This document shows, piece after piece, positions 12,837 to 23,913 of a stretch of 64,000 nucleotides of DNA (the first letter of the stretch is position 1; the number at the start of each line of letters is the position of its first letter). A program made the translations under genes and the position numbers. The notes beneath the pieces are model-generated. The model was not told where the DNA came from. It worked only from the letters and a program-made list of their open reading frames with translations, and did not search any database. Source of the DNA: Escallonia rubra (Eukaryota; Streptophyta; Magnoliopsida; Escalloniales; Escalloniaceae); NCBI GenBank assembly GCA_033065855.1, contig JAVXUO010001977.1, forward strand, positions 186,001 to 250,000, given 5' to 3'.

Positions 12837-13033
12837 TGCTTTGAATGCTTTTCAGCAATCAACAGTGAGGGACATGAGCAAGGATTTCAGCTTTGAAAAT
12901 TATTTTAGAAGCCACAGGATCACACATGTGACTTTATATGGCTTTGTGTATCCTGTGGCTTCTAAAATAATTTTCAAAGCTGAAATCCTTGCTCATGTCC
13001 CTCACTGTTGATTGCTGAAAAGCATTCAAAGCA
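12837..13033. repeat. Perfect 84-bp inverted repeat (foldback) with 29-nt spacer
   Basis: The left arm (12837-12920) and right arm (12950-13033) are exact reverse complements over all 84 bases; I checked each base pair. The spacer is 12921-12949. Two bases beyond the right arm the sequence repeats again: 13036-13050 copies 12975-12989 (15 nt) and 13050-13077 copies 12927-12954 (28 nt). A transcript would fold into an 84-bp perfect duplex. The foldback lies 161 bp upstream of the DUF1645 start codon and may be within its 5' leader. Possible origins are a template-switching mutation, a proto-microRNA-type inverted duplication, or a foldback assembly artefact. Confidence 0.95.
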
Positions 13034-13193
13034 CTCAAAGCTGAAATCCTGTGACTTTATATGGCTTTGTGTATCCTTAAATTCAGGAGCAAAATGGTAT
13101 ACACTCAACCCCTCTTCCCAGCAACCCGTTTCATGTAAAGTACTTGTTCCTCTCTTGGAGTGTCTTTGCAGGCTCAGAGTTTTTGCCTTATAT

Positions 13194-14411
13194 ATGGAGC
13201 ATAAAGCTCAAACCCCAGGCTGTTCTTCCTATGTGAGTGCACCCACAAGCCCAGGCGGTTGCAGCGAGGATGATATGCAGTACTTCTACAGTGCACCGAG
13301 CAGTCCAATAAAAAGGCTCGGGAGAAATGTCTCGTTTAGTTATTGCTATGAATCCGGCACACAGAAGATGAAGGAGGATATCAACTCCGACTTGGATGAC
13401 TTCGAGTTTGAAACTAGTAAAAAATTTGGCGATCACTGGGAGTTTGAAGGAAGCCCAAAATTCGAGTGCTTGGTTGGCGACGAAGAGAAGCAAGAACAGC
13501 TAAAGCAACCAGAGGGTGGCAATTCGTTTTCACGAATGGCATTTGCGGATGACATATTTTCCAATGGCCAAGTCTTGCCTTTGAAACTCCCGCCTCGTCT
13601 TCAGTATACTAGCCAAAGCTCGATTCCTACATCGCCAAGGTCCCCGAGTTCGGTACTCAAGATCCCATTTTCTCTTCAGAACACGTGGAACAATGACTAC
13701 GATCCATTCGCGATTGCCTTAAAGAAAGTTAGCAAAGAAAAAAAGGGAAGGCCTAGTGTCCATAGACGTGCTCGGTCACATTCACCATTTAGAAGCCCTG
13801 CAGCACAGAGCCCAAATGACTCGGGACACAAGCCGAGGAGCGAAGTGCCACAACCGCAACGTATCGAACGTAGCCCGAGTGAGTTGGGGGGGTCGAGGGG
13901 CTCGGTTTACGCGAGATACCTTCGAAGCCAAACCATGGGACACAAGGGATCGTTACTTGTGGAGCCAAACGCAAGAGGTCTAAGCAAGCCCAGAGTGTTG
14001 TCTTTTGGAAGAAAGGTGAGACCCGAGAAGCTGGCCCAGGAAGGGCCCATCAAGCCCACTGTTGTAGGGCCCGAAACAGTGGGGCCCAACAAACAGAGCA
14101 GTGTAAAGAGTGACAAGAGTTGTGGTGAGGAAAGCAGGATGCGGAAGATGAAGGGACTTCTGATCAGGTATGCATCTTTTGGGATGGAAAAAAGGGACAG
14201 TGAAGGCAAGGCAGAAAAGGGAAACCAACTTGCGTTAGTGTCAAAACCAAGTTACTTCAAGAAGTTGAGCTTCAAGTTCAAGCAAAGTGGCCATATAAAT
14301 GGGAAGAAGAAAGATTCCCCAGAGGCTAAAATGGCAGTTGTGCAGTACAGGCCATTGAAAATGGCCCTCTGCTTGGGTTACGGGATGGAAAGTCCAAGAA
14401 ATTCCAAGTGA
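13194..14411 (+). CDS. DUF1645 family protein, 405 residues
   Basis: The frame is open from 13008, but I start at the ATG at 13194 because it gives MEHKAQTPGCSSY, a typical start for this plant family; the upstream codons cross the foldback and look non-conserved. Features in order: Ser/Pro-rich N-terminus with SAPTSP and SAPSSP; an acidic stretch with FEFE (about residue 70); FADDIFSNGQVLPLKLPPRL (about 115-135), a family signature; a basic Ser/Arg-rich middle with RRARSHSPFRSP; and a C-terminal block MRKMKGLLIRYASFG, then YFKKLSFKFK. These match plant DUF1645 proteins such as At1g15350. Their function is not established; the low-complexity, basic composition suggests a non-enzymatic regulator. 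TCTTTGCAG at 13163-13171 could be the acceptor of a 5' leader intron. The coding part has no intron and looks functional. Confidence 0.85.
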   Translation: MEHKAQTPGCSSYVSAPTSPGGCSEDDMQYFYSAPSSPIKRLGRNVSFSYCYESGTQKMKEDINSDLDDFEFETSKKFGDHWEFEGSPKFECLVGDEEKQEQLKQPEGGNSFSRMAFADDIFSNGQVLPLKLPPRLQYTSQSSIPTSPRSPSSVLKIPFSLQNTWNNDYDPFAIALKKVSKEKKGRPSVHRRARSHSPFRSPAAQSPNDSGHKPRSEVPQPQRIERSPSELGGSRGSVYARYLRSQTMGHKGSLLVEPNARGLSKPRVLSFGRKVRPEKLAQEGPIKPTVVGPETVGPNKQSSVKSDKSCGEESRMRKMKGLLIRYASFGMEKRDSEGKAEKGNQLALVSKPSYFKKLSFKFKQSGHINGKKKDSPEAKMAVVQYRPLKMALCLGYGMESPRNSK

Positions 14412-15499
14412 ATGGCCCCCTCATATGGAGCTCATTGGTCCATTTCTTGCCATCCTTTTTCTTCTACTTGTTTGCTATAGGGCTTGAATCATAATAACTC
14501 AATTATTGTGCTTTTTGTGGATATGTAACAGTATTTTATTTCGTTATTGGTATTCAGGGTAACCCTCATTTTTCACATGCGAGATCATGTTCTACTTCTT
14601 AATCTCCAGAAATATTAGCATAAGATAAGGAACGGAATATGATTACTATACACAATATCACAACAAATTACTGATAATTATGCTTAAGGTTCTTTATCAC
14701 TTGCATCGAAACGTGGACAGGTCAACTATCTTAAGGTAGCGTCCGTTTGGCAAAAAATTGACCTAGAATTTTGTTAAATCATAGGTTCTTGCAAAATCTC
14801 TGGCTTTTATCTCTCTAGTTCTAGAATTTACTAATCCACGTATTTCTAAGTATCGGATCTCTCGAAAAAAAATTAGTTACTACTCGGGTTGAAAGAATCT
14901 CCCTCCTACCCTTCATATAGCGACAATTAGTGATAAATATTTCTAGTGACTTTTATTTAGTAACGCTAAAAAATACTGTTAAGATTTATCGCTGAAGGTG
15001 TTGGCAGAAAAATACTATAAATATTTAGCAACTATTAATTGTCACTATCTACGGTGTTGGAGGAAGATTTCTACAACCCGAGTAACAGCCAAAATGGAAT
15101 TAACAAATCCCGTCAATTTGTAATCCTCAGTCAAATCTGCAAAATTGAACTCCCCACCTCAAGACTTATGAGAATCACCAATTCTTACCTAGGTCAAGCT
15201 TCAGTGCTTCACTCCACCATTAGAGGTACCTACCTTTCCTCACTTCTCACATGAATGCCCAACCCACCTCCATCAATCATCAATTTTCTCGTTGCTCTTC
15301 GTCTTCTCGCCCTAAACGATCTCCCGCCAAGCTAAAGAAACAAAATCAAGTTCAATAGTATAGAGATATAATACTCATTCATCAGGAAAACTAAAAATTC
15401 TTAAAAAAATAATGTTCGTTAATTGAGCAATTGAAAAAGAATTCTTGAAAAGAATGTTTCACTGAAACTTCTTCGATAACAAAACTGTACAACAGTGTT

Positions 15500-15548
<49 letters not shown>

Positions 15549-16470
15549 ACGTTCCCCACATGTCTTTATCTGTATGAAGCAGATCTCAATTGAATTACCT
15601 CCTCTAGCATCCTTTTTCTTAGCTAGTGGTTCACTCCGTCGCTTTTTCAACTATCTCATTAGCGGGTTCTTGAAAAAAAAAAAAAGTTCTCTGTTCAAGA
15701 ATAAGTTTTGTGTGTGTAGTACATTCATTAAAGCTTTTGGTTATAAAGCAAATTAAAGCTTAGGAGAAGTAAAAGCAACTGAAACTTGTGACAAAAATAT
15801 GATGAAAAGAGACTAGCTTGAACTTTGAACCGGCTACAGAGGCTTTTGATCGATAATGAAACCTAAAGTTTTTTCCTCTTTAGTCTTTGTAATCAAATTA
15901 TTGAATCGTAAAAAGAAAATTATAAATTTTACTCTTTCAGGAATTGGTACAAAATACATTATCTCGAATGATATATGAGACTCGCCCGATACAACTGGTA
16001 CAGAGCCGTATTCTGACTAGTAAAACATGTTAAGGATTACTATACATGTAGAAGGTAAAAATCGTATGTAACAACCAGTATTTTTTGTACCAATACGATA
16101 TCGGTAACTGCGATTGTTTATGTTTAATAAAAAGCAAAGGCAAAATGAAATCTAAACTAGTATCTAAACTCTTGATGAAACTTAACTTTAGTAGGAGTTT
16201 GAGTTTCTTGGGAACTTTCATTATCATAAATAATTGCTTCTGCAATTACATATTAAGGATCAAAGATAACGAAAATGGTCATTGTGCGTAAGAAATACGA
16301 TATTTGGTGGTCCCGGACCAATAGCCGTCATCATCTAGAACCGTTAAATCTCCTGCCTACCTTAGCCTCTCCTCCTATGTCATCACTCCATTTTGATACA
16401 AAGTTCCTGAATGGACGAGACCAATTATCTAAAAGAAGATACATACAACAGCGAAAACTTACTCATTTTC
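14412..16470. other. Intergenic; (TA)n microsatellite, no gene seen
   Basis: The segment begins with the DUF1645 3' flank and contains a (TA)20 tract at about 15507-15546. About 14925-15100 resembles about 12390-12560 on the other side of the DUF1645 gene (shared words such as TATTTAG, TTAATTGTCA, GAAGATT and ACCCGA in the same order). The two are probably copies of one dispersed repeat. Confidence 0.45.
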
Positions 16471-16699
16471 GCTACAACCAACTATTTTGCATTGATTCGA
16501 TGCAAACATTTTGTTCCTCTTTGACTCGTATATCAATTCCCCATGGTTGTTGTCTTCCATTCCATATTCATTAAACACTTTCCTTCCATATACACTACCA
16601 GCCACTTACTTGTTTGTTGTCTTTACTCTTCTTCCTCCCTTATTTACTGCCAAACCCTAAATTCCTCCACTTTTCATTGTGATACATTATTAACCTCAT

Positions 16700-17965
16700 C
16701 ATGGAACCTAATTCCCCACGTCCTCCTTCCCCACCCCTTGATCATGATCCAGATTACCCCTTCTTCCTCCCAGTCTGCCGAACGATATATTAATGTGCCA
16801 CAAAATCTGGTGCTTAATGCCCAAGCTCAGAAAGAGCATTTATTGTTAGGTTTAAATATGATGAGAAACATTTCTCTGAGTCTCGTATGCGTAGGCTAAT
16901 ACACCGCTTTTAGAGATTGCAGGGGTTTGTTCGTGTGGACAAACTTCCCCAACTTTTCCTGTTCCACTTTAAGTTCGCCCATGAAGCCCATCTGGTACTA
17001 CATAACAGACTGTGGACAGTCAAAGCAGCTCTTCTGCTATTTCAACCATGGACTGAGCATGTCATATACTCAAATGTGCGCTTTCATACCATGGATATCT
17101 GGGTTAGGGTTCACAATATTCCAGGTAATTGCTATTTTTTATCCTTGCTGAAGATATTGGGAATTTCCTTGGACAGTTTCGGGTGGATTGGTCGGAGACT
17201 TGCGTAAAATTCATGAACTACTTTCAGATTCTTATCTGATTTCCATTGAGGAACCTCTTTCCACCGCCGTCTTTCTAGCCATTCTTAATAATACCACAGT
17301 TTGGCTTCAATGCTGGTTTGAGAAGCTTTTTCATTTGTGCTATCATTTCAGTTACTGTGGTCATGTTGCCTCTCATTGTTGGGAAACATATGTTCTCATT
17401 CAGGAAGCCTTTGTGCAACAGGTGCTGCGATTCTATAACCGAACTACCAATCCTCCAATATCTGAATTTGGCCCGTCCTTTTACGGAGACTTCTTGGGCG
17501 GCCTTCCGCAGACGGACAGTTGATACCTCTATAGGTCCTGAACTTCACCATGTTTTTACTACCTTTTCACCACCTGCATCGCCAGCCTCTTCCAACGAAT
17601 CTGATTACATTTCGTTTGATTCTTGGGGTGGGGGGGGGGGGGGGGTTCCTTTGCCGCTCAATTTACCATTTGCCGATAATCTAGAAGACTTTCTGAACAT
17701 GGAACTACCAGGGGAAATGGTCCCATCCCCGCTTTCATCTCCCCCGATTTTGACCAATTCCGATATGTTTAGCCATCTCTTTGACTCACCGACGTCACAC
17801 TTCATCTCGATTGACTCGGATTTCCACTCAGTGAATGGGTCGAGTGAGTCTGACTCGGCACAAGTGGTGCCCAATCTGTCCACGTGTCGATTCTGGCCTA
17901 TGCACACTAGTCTCCACCTCAGGATGAGGGTTTTTCCATGTATCTCCCAGGTTGTCTATCTTTAG
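16700..17965 (+). pseudogene. LINE ORF1 remnant (RNA-binding, zinc knuckle)
   Basis: The putative start is at 16701 (ATGGAACCTAATTCC). The frame is interrupted by stops and shifts, for example an in-frame stop shortly after the Pro-rich start. Around 17300-17385 a decayed CCHC zinc knuckle reads C-Y-H-F-S-Y-CGH-V-A-S-H-C, in the position where plant L1 ORF1 has its single knuckle. A Ser/Pro-rich tail follows. ORF1 proteins coat the LINE RNA; this copy cannot be functional. Confidence 0.6.
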
Positions 17966-19329
17966 TGACAGTGTCCCTCTTTTCACTCCCAATGTGGAAC
18001 TGTTGGAATCAGGTTTCCTGGACCTTCTCTCTAACCTCAAAAAATATTGGACCCAGGTCACCCTGGACCACTTAATCCGAGTTTTTGGATGGCCCACTAG
18101 CCCATTTCTTTCACCACCTAACCCATATCACTCATAGACTCCTACTCTAGACTCTGATTCTTCTCATAGGGCCATTGACTCTCATCATAGACTTATAACT
18201 CAAACTCATCTTTTTATCTCTTGACCATACAGTACCTTACGACCACCACATTGTATGACTCATATTGGTGGTCTTTTTGTGGATAAACCTTTTTTACCTT
18301 TCTCTATTGGCAATCGACGATCATATCCCTCTCCTCCACATGCCTCCACTTCCATTCTGTCTACTTTGGGCGCCTCTCTCTCCCATCGCTCCAATGATCC
18401 TGAATATCTTTCCCACCGCCTAGGCAAAGAGCAGGAGTGTGATATAGGGGTTGAGAACTTCACTTTGGCTATCCCCCCTCTCCCCGCCCCCCGATGAACC
18501 CAAGCTTATGGCCTCTACGATTCGTGCAAGCTACTCTAGTATTTTACGTACGATCCATGACTTACTAGGGTTGATGACCACAACAGTACCAATTCTTGTG
18601 CCTAGAAGTCTAACGCTCTCTTCATGTGGCACGACATTTTCTGCACCCCTCTTTGAGGATGATCTTCTTCCTGCTGAGGTACCTGAATTCCTCCCTGTTC
18701 TTGTGGCTGATCCATGGATTTCTCTTCCAAACTCAACCATTCATACAGGGCCTATATCTATGACTACTGGAACACCAGTGAATGAACTAGAGGATTATGA
18801 CCCTGAACTGGAAGCTATGGATATTGATACTCGTTCAACTTTCATGAAGAGGGATCGAGAAATATCATAAAAGGACGACTGTGATCCTACTTGGAGTCCA
18901 AAAAAATCAAAGGCCAACGATTCTGTAGACTTTTCCAGTCCCGTGGTGACAGGTACTGACCTAACTCCGATCGTCCTCTATTATTACCATTGGCATCCTG
19001 ATTTATCCTATAATGGTTTTAGTTTGTGTTCTGACTGCATGCTTTCCTTATGTTTTCTCTCATCTTGCCATTTGCAACACTCTATTAATAGGAAAATGTC
19101 TTTTACCTCTTTAGTATTTCCTGATAATGAATTTGTAGATATTGCCTTAGTCCGATCAGTTACTAAAAAATCTAGATGTACCGATGTAATCTCTTCGTTA
19201 TTCACCTATCATAATAAATTTAAAATGAAAACGCGTTCAGGAGGAGTTGTTACCTCGATTAGTACGCCCTCGAGTTTTTTGCTCTTCTCCTGAATTCTCC
19301 CCTTTTACTATACGGGTTTCGGGTGTTGT

Positions 19330-22300
19330 CCTTGAACAACCCATCCAGTCCCCATAAAGCTCTTCAGCTAGAACTGTCGTGGTATGGCTCCGTCATGCAC
19401 AGTTCGTGCAACATCTCAATTGATCCAACTTCATCGTCCTTCAATCATTTTTTTTCCAAGAAACACGCTGTCTTTCAGCTGAAGTCTTTACCAAGTTTAG
19501 ATCTAGGGGATTTTCTGCGTATAGTGGAATGGTTGCTAAGTGCAATAATAAATAAGGGTTGTGGGTAGGCTGGTTACCTCACCTCGAGGGATCCATACTG
19601 TATCCATTGAAACATCTTATTCTCATAGTGGTGCAGAGGCCTTTATAACTAGTTTTATTTATGGTCATCCTCGGGTTTCAAAAAGGCAGAGGACATGGGA
19701 CACTCCCAACCGCATTTTATCTGAAGTACGTGGTCCCCTAGTGCTACTTGGTGACTTTAACAAAGTTTTTTCTGCGGAGGAGAAAACTAATCAGCGCCAA
19801 TTCACATTCCCAGGTCATCAATTTCAGTCTTGTTTTATTCAGAGCTTGTGCTTAGTTGATCTCAGTTGGTGTTAGCCAACCTACACTTGGCTAAATGGAC
19901 GCCATAGAGATGCTTGTACTTTTGAGAAACTCGATCGGGGGTACTGTAACATCTCCTGGTCCTTACAATATCCATGGACCATGCTCACAAATTTAGGTAT
20001 ACAACATTCTAATCATGCACTTCTACTTTTAAACACTACACCCTAGGGTCGATCTATTACCGAGCTAGACGTTATGAAGCTATGTGGCTTCATCACAAGG
20101 ATGCCCTTTGGATAATCCAGCAGGAACAAAACTCAACAGTGACAAGGTCGCCTTTATTTCGCATTGCAATCTGGGGACGCCGCATGATGAATAACTTGAT
20201 GATATAGAATAAGAACCAATTCGGAAATTTACACATTCAAATTGCTACGGTACGCAAGATTCTAGTTGTATGGCAGGCGCTCATTCCTGACCTTGTGGCC
20301 ATACAACAAGACAACGAGTTGCACATTCATCTTGATTGGCTGTTAGAATCTGATGAACTTTTTTGGGCTAAAAAAGCCAAAGAAAACTGGCTATGTCTGG
20401 GGGATAGGAATACTAAATTTTTTCATGCCTCTACTACTATCAATGCCCCACCTCATTATATCACCCCGAATCTAAGATATTTCTGGCCAGTGGTGCCCAT
20501 AGGATTGGGAGATCCGTAACTATTTTCTTCTCCACTTTGTAAACATTCTTTGCCCCCGCTTATTCCTATTTCGGAGTCACCACGACGTGTCACCACTATA
20601 GGTTTAATTTCCACTCATATTTCATCTACACAAATTTTTTATCTTAATCAAGCATTCACTGCTGATGAGATCCGCCTTGTTGTATTCCAATTAACACCAT
20701 TAAAATCACCAGGCCCCGTATGGAATTCCGCCTATTCATTATTTGAAACGTTGGAGTTTCTTAGAATAGTCAATCATTGTTGATGTATTGTCTTTTCTAC
20801 GATCTGGCCGAATGCTTAGTGAAACCAATCATACTTTCATCACGCTCATTCCTAAATCCGTCAACCAACCACTCCTAGTGACTTCCGTCCTATTAGTCTC
20901 TGTAATACCATCTATAAAGTTATTGCCAAAGTCCTTGCCAATCGCTTAAAACATCTACTCTCGTCTCTTATCTCAACCTATGAAAATGCGTTCATCCTAG
21001 GCCATAAAATTATGGAAAATATCTTGATAGCGTAAGAGATTACAAATAAGATTCAGACTTGTACAACAGGGCAGAGAATTCTTGGCTATCTTAAGATGGA
21101 TATGAGCAAGGTCTGTGATTGGTTACAGTGGGACTTTGTTGAAGCTATCTTGATACAATTTGATTTTCCAAGCTATTTTATCAATTTGATTATGCAGTGT
21201 TTAACAAGCTTTTTTTACTCTCTCTTGATAAATAGTGTCCCGACGACCAAATTTTTTCCGTCCCGTGGTATGCGCCAAGGTGGTCCATTATCCCTTACAT
21301 ATTTATTTTATGTACCGAAGTTCTTTCCCAAACTTTCCTCAAAGCTGAGGCCTGCGGCAGAATTTGTGGTATTCGTGTTCATCCTTGAGCCCCTAGTATC
21401 ACCCATTTCTTATTTGCGGATGATTCCTTTTTATTTTTCTACCTTACGCATCTGAGCTGAGAACTTCTTAAAATATTACTTCAAAAATACTTTTCCGACT
21501 CAGCCCAATTGATAAATCTTGGGAAATCATCTCTAGTTGTTAGTCCTAATTGTCCTCCTCCTCATCTGCTATAATTTTACATGACCTTAGGGGTCCCTTA
21601 TTGGTTACTTTTGACATGTATTTAGGCACAACGCTCGATATTGTGATATACCAAAAAATGTTTTTTCAAAGCTTGGTTGACAAAATCCAGCACGGCTGTG
21701 CTGGTTGGCGTGGATCTCTCCTTAATAAAGTAGGCAGGGCGATACTCATCTCGTCTATCTTAAATTCCTTACTTACCTATCATATGCAGGTCACCTTGTT
21801 ACCTCAACGTGTGTAAGACTATTGATTGTATTCTTAGCAACTTATGGTGGCAAGGAGACTGTACGAAAATGGGCCTTCATTAGGTGAAAAGGCTAACTCT
21901 TTGTGGACCTAAGGTGCAAAGGGGCTTAGGCTTCGATACACCCATTTTTTTAACCTTTCTCTGTTAGCCAAAATAAGTTGGCATATTATTAGTCAAGCCA
22001 ACCGGTTTCTATCAATATCTTTCAAAGCTAAATATTGTCAGCATCTTTCTTTACGATTCGGAAAACATCTGTGACATCTTGGGGTTGGCAGGGACTTCTT
22101 GCTAGGCGCGACTTGCTTCTTCAGGGGTTCCGCTGGTAGGTTGGCATAGGGAAACAAATTAATGTCTGGAATGACCACAAGGTTCCTTCCCTAAAGCCTT
22201 TGGACATTATTTCTTTCCACCGTTGGGTCTTCACTGTCACCAAAGTTTCCGATTTTATTCGTAATTCTTCCTGGGATGTTCTACTCCTCACCGCAGTATT

Positions 22301-23340
22301 TTTTCCCGAGATTTTTAACACGAATATCTAGTATTTATCTTTCTTCTGGAGGTTTTTCGGATTCAGTCTACTGAGCAGTACCCACTCCTGGCTCACATAC
22401 GGTAAAGTCAGCATATTACCTCCTCCATGCCAAGGAAATGCAACGGCAAACCCAGGTCAAACCTTCATTCAACCCAGCCAGGTCAATCTCGGTGTCTACT
22501 TGGCAGGTTGTATGGAAACTCTTGGTTCCATGAAAGATCCAGATGTTCATCTGGCAACTCTTGCTGGACAGATTACCAGTTAAATCACACCTAGTTATGC
22601 GCTAGAGATGAGAATTACTATGTATTCTACAACACGTAGATTAAAACAGCCTCTCATCTCTTCCTCACTGGCCCATGTCTCAGAGTCGTATGGTTTGGCT
22701 GCCAGTTGGGTTTTTATGACATCAGAACATATTCCATCCTTTAGAAAATGGCTTATAGCTTGGATTGAGAACCATTGACCGAGCCCTATCCCTTCTTCTG
22801 CCCAGATTTTTGTTTCTTTGCATTCTTTGGAATATATATGGCTTCATTGGAATGAGTGTATTTTTCGCCAACATTCTTTTTCTGCCAAACAAATAATCTC
22901 TCGAGCCCATTCACTTTGTATATCCATTATAAAATTTTACCCCGCAAATTCTCCACAGCCTCTTTCCTTCTACCATCACAACCACTCCTGTCCCATAAAC
23001 ATAACAAGTGCCTTACCCTCCTCCCTTTGCATTTACATCCGGAACATCACACACACCATTATTCCCTCACCCCTCCTCTCCATCTGCATGTTGCAACAAT
23101 TTGGTGTACGGTGACTTTCTCTTTAGGGATAGGGTGTATTATTATGGATCATGCAGGCAACCGTCAAGGCACCTTTGTTACTACTGAGGTTGCATCAAAT
23201 GAATTTCTTGCTCATGCTCGATCTTTACTCCGAACTTGTCAGTGGACCTATGCACACACACTCACAAATACATGGCTCCATGCTAAGTCTATACCCCTTC
23301 TAATACAGATGGCGGGGATTGAGGAGCTAGGGGCTTAGGT
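19330..23340 (+). pseudogene. LINE ORF2 remnant (endonuclease, reverse transcriptase, RNase H)
   Basis: Recognisable pieces in order: endonuclease with LLGDFNKVFSAEEK (about 19745) and TYTWLNGR (about 19885); reverse transcriptase with LKMDMSKVCDW (about 21090; intact elements read roughly MDMSKAYDR) and GMRQGGPLS (about 21270); the downstream QHGCAGWRGSLLNKVGRA block (about 21690); a decayed zinc-binding region around 22500; and an RNase H-like tail starting near 23120 (GCIIMDHAGNRQG). The acidic FADD motif region is frame-disrupted. The pieces lie in different frames with multiple stops, so the copy is old. Confidence 0.8.
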
Positions 23341-23913
23341 GAAGACGCTTATATATGATATTTGTTCTATATATGCTCCCTATTTGATGAATGCAGTGTA
23401 ACCACAGGGAATCCAGACTTCGTCCAAGAGGCCAAAGTGTTTGCTCTATCGAGGTTCTTATATGTGTATTGCCACGCTGCATTGATTTTGCTGGACTGGA
23501 GCTTTCTTTTATTTACTTTTGTAGTTTGTAGGCTTCATCTTTTGACTTGTAATATTTTGCTGGACTGCTATAGCCCCTGTTGCTACTTATTTTCGTTTAA
23601 CAATCATGCCTTTGATCAAAAACAAAAACAAAAAAAGCGGAAACTTATCTACAAAAGCAGAATGCTTCTAATTCTTCTCCTTTAATTCTTTCACATGTAC
23701 ATGAACGTGGTAGTTGTGGTACACTGAATTTGCATACGGGGTTATGTGTTCTCCCAACAATGAAAGACATAATTTCTACAGAGGAAAAATCACAAAGGGG
23801 AAACAAATAACGAGCCTTTAATATTCATGCTACTGAAAATCGTACGAGTCAGAAGGAGAACAATGGCATCTAGGTAAGATCACTATGCAGCTGCCATGAG
23901 CCGTATAGTAGGC

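Larger units (their letters stand above)
16470..23640 (+). mobile_element. L1-type LINE, full-length but decayed
   Basis: This is a roughly 7.2-kb non-LTR retrotransposon in the plus direction, with ORF1 remnants, then endonuclease, reverse transcriptase, RVT-type zinc-binding region and an RNase H domain, ending in an A-rich tail (about 23617-23635). This domain order is typical of plant L1 LINEs with a terminal RNase H. The coding regions are broken into many short frames. A possible target duplication is GCGAAAACTTA (about 16459) against GCGGAAACTTA after the tail, one mismatch; this places the 5' end near 16470, but weakly. A 15-base run of G lies at about 17631-17645. Confidence 0.85.

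Noticed and set aside
12823-13011. 62-codon frame reading through both arms of the foldback
   Set aside because: Its length follows from the inverted repeat itself. No recognisable domain and no support for translation.
13008-13193. N-terminal extension of the DUF1645 frame by 62 codons
   Set aside because: It begins in the right arm of the foldback and has no family-like sequence, while the internal ATG at 13194 gives a typical family start.
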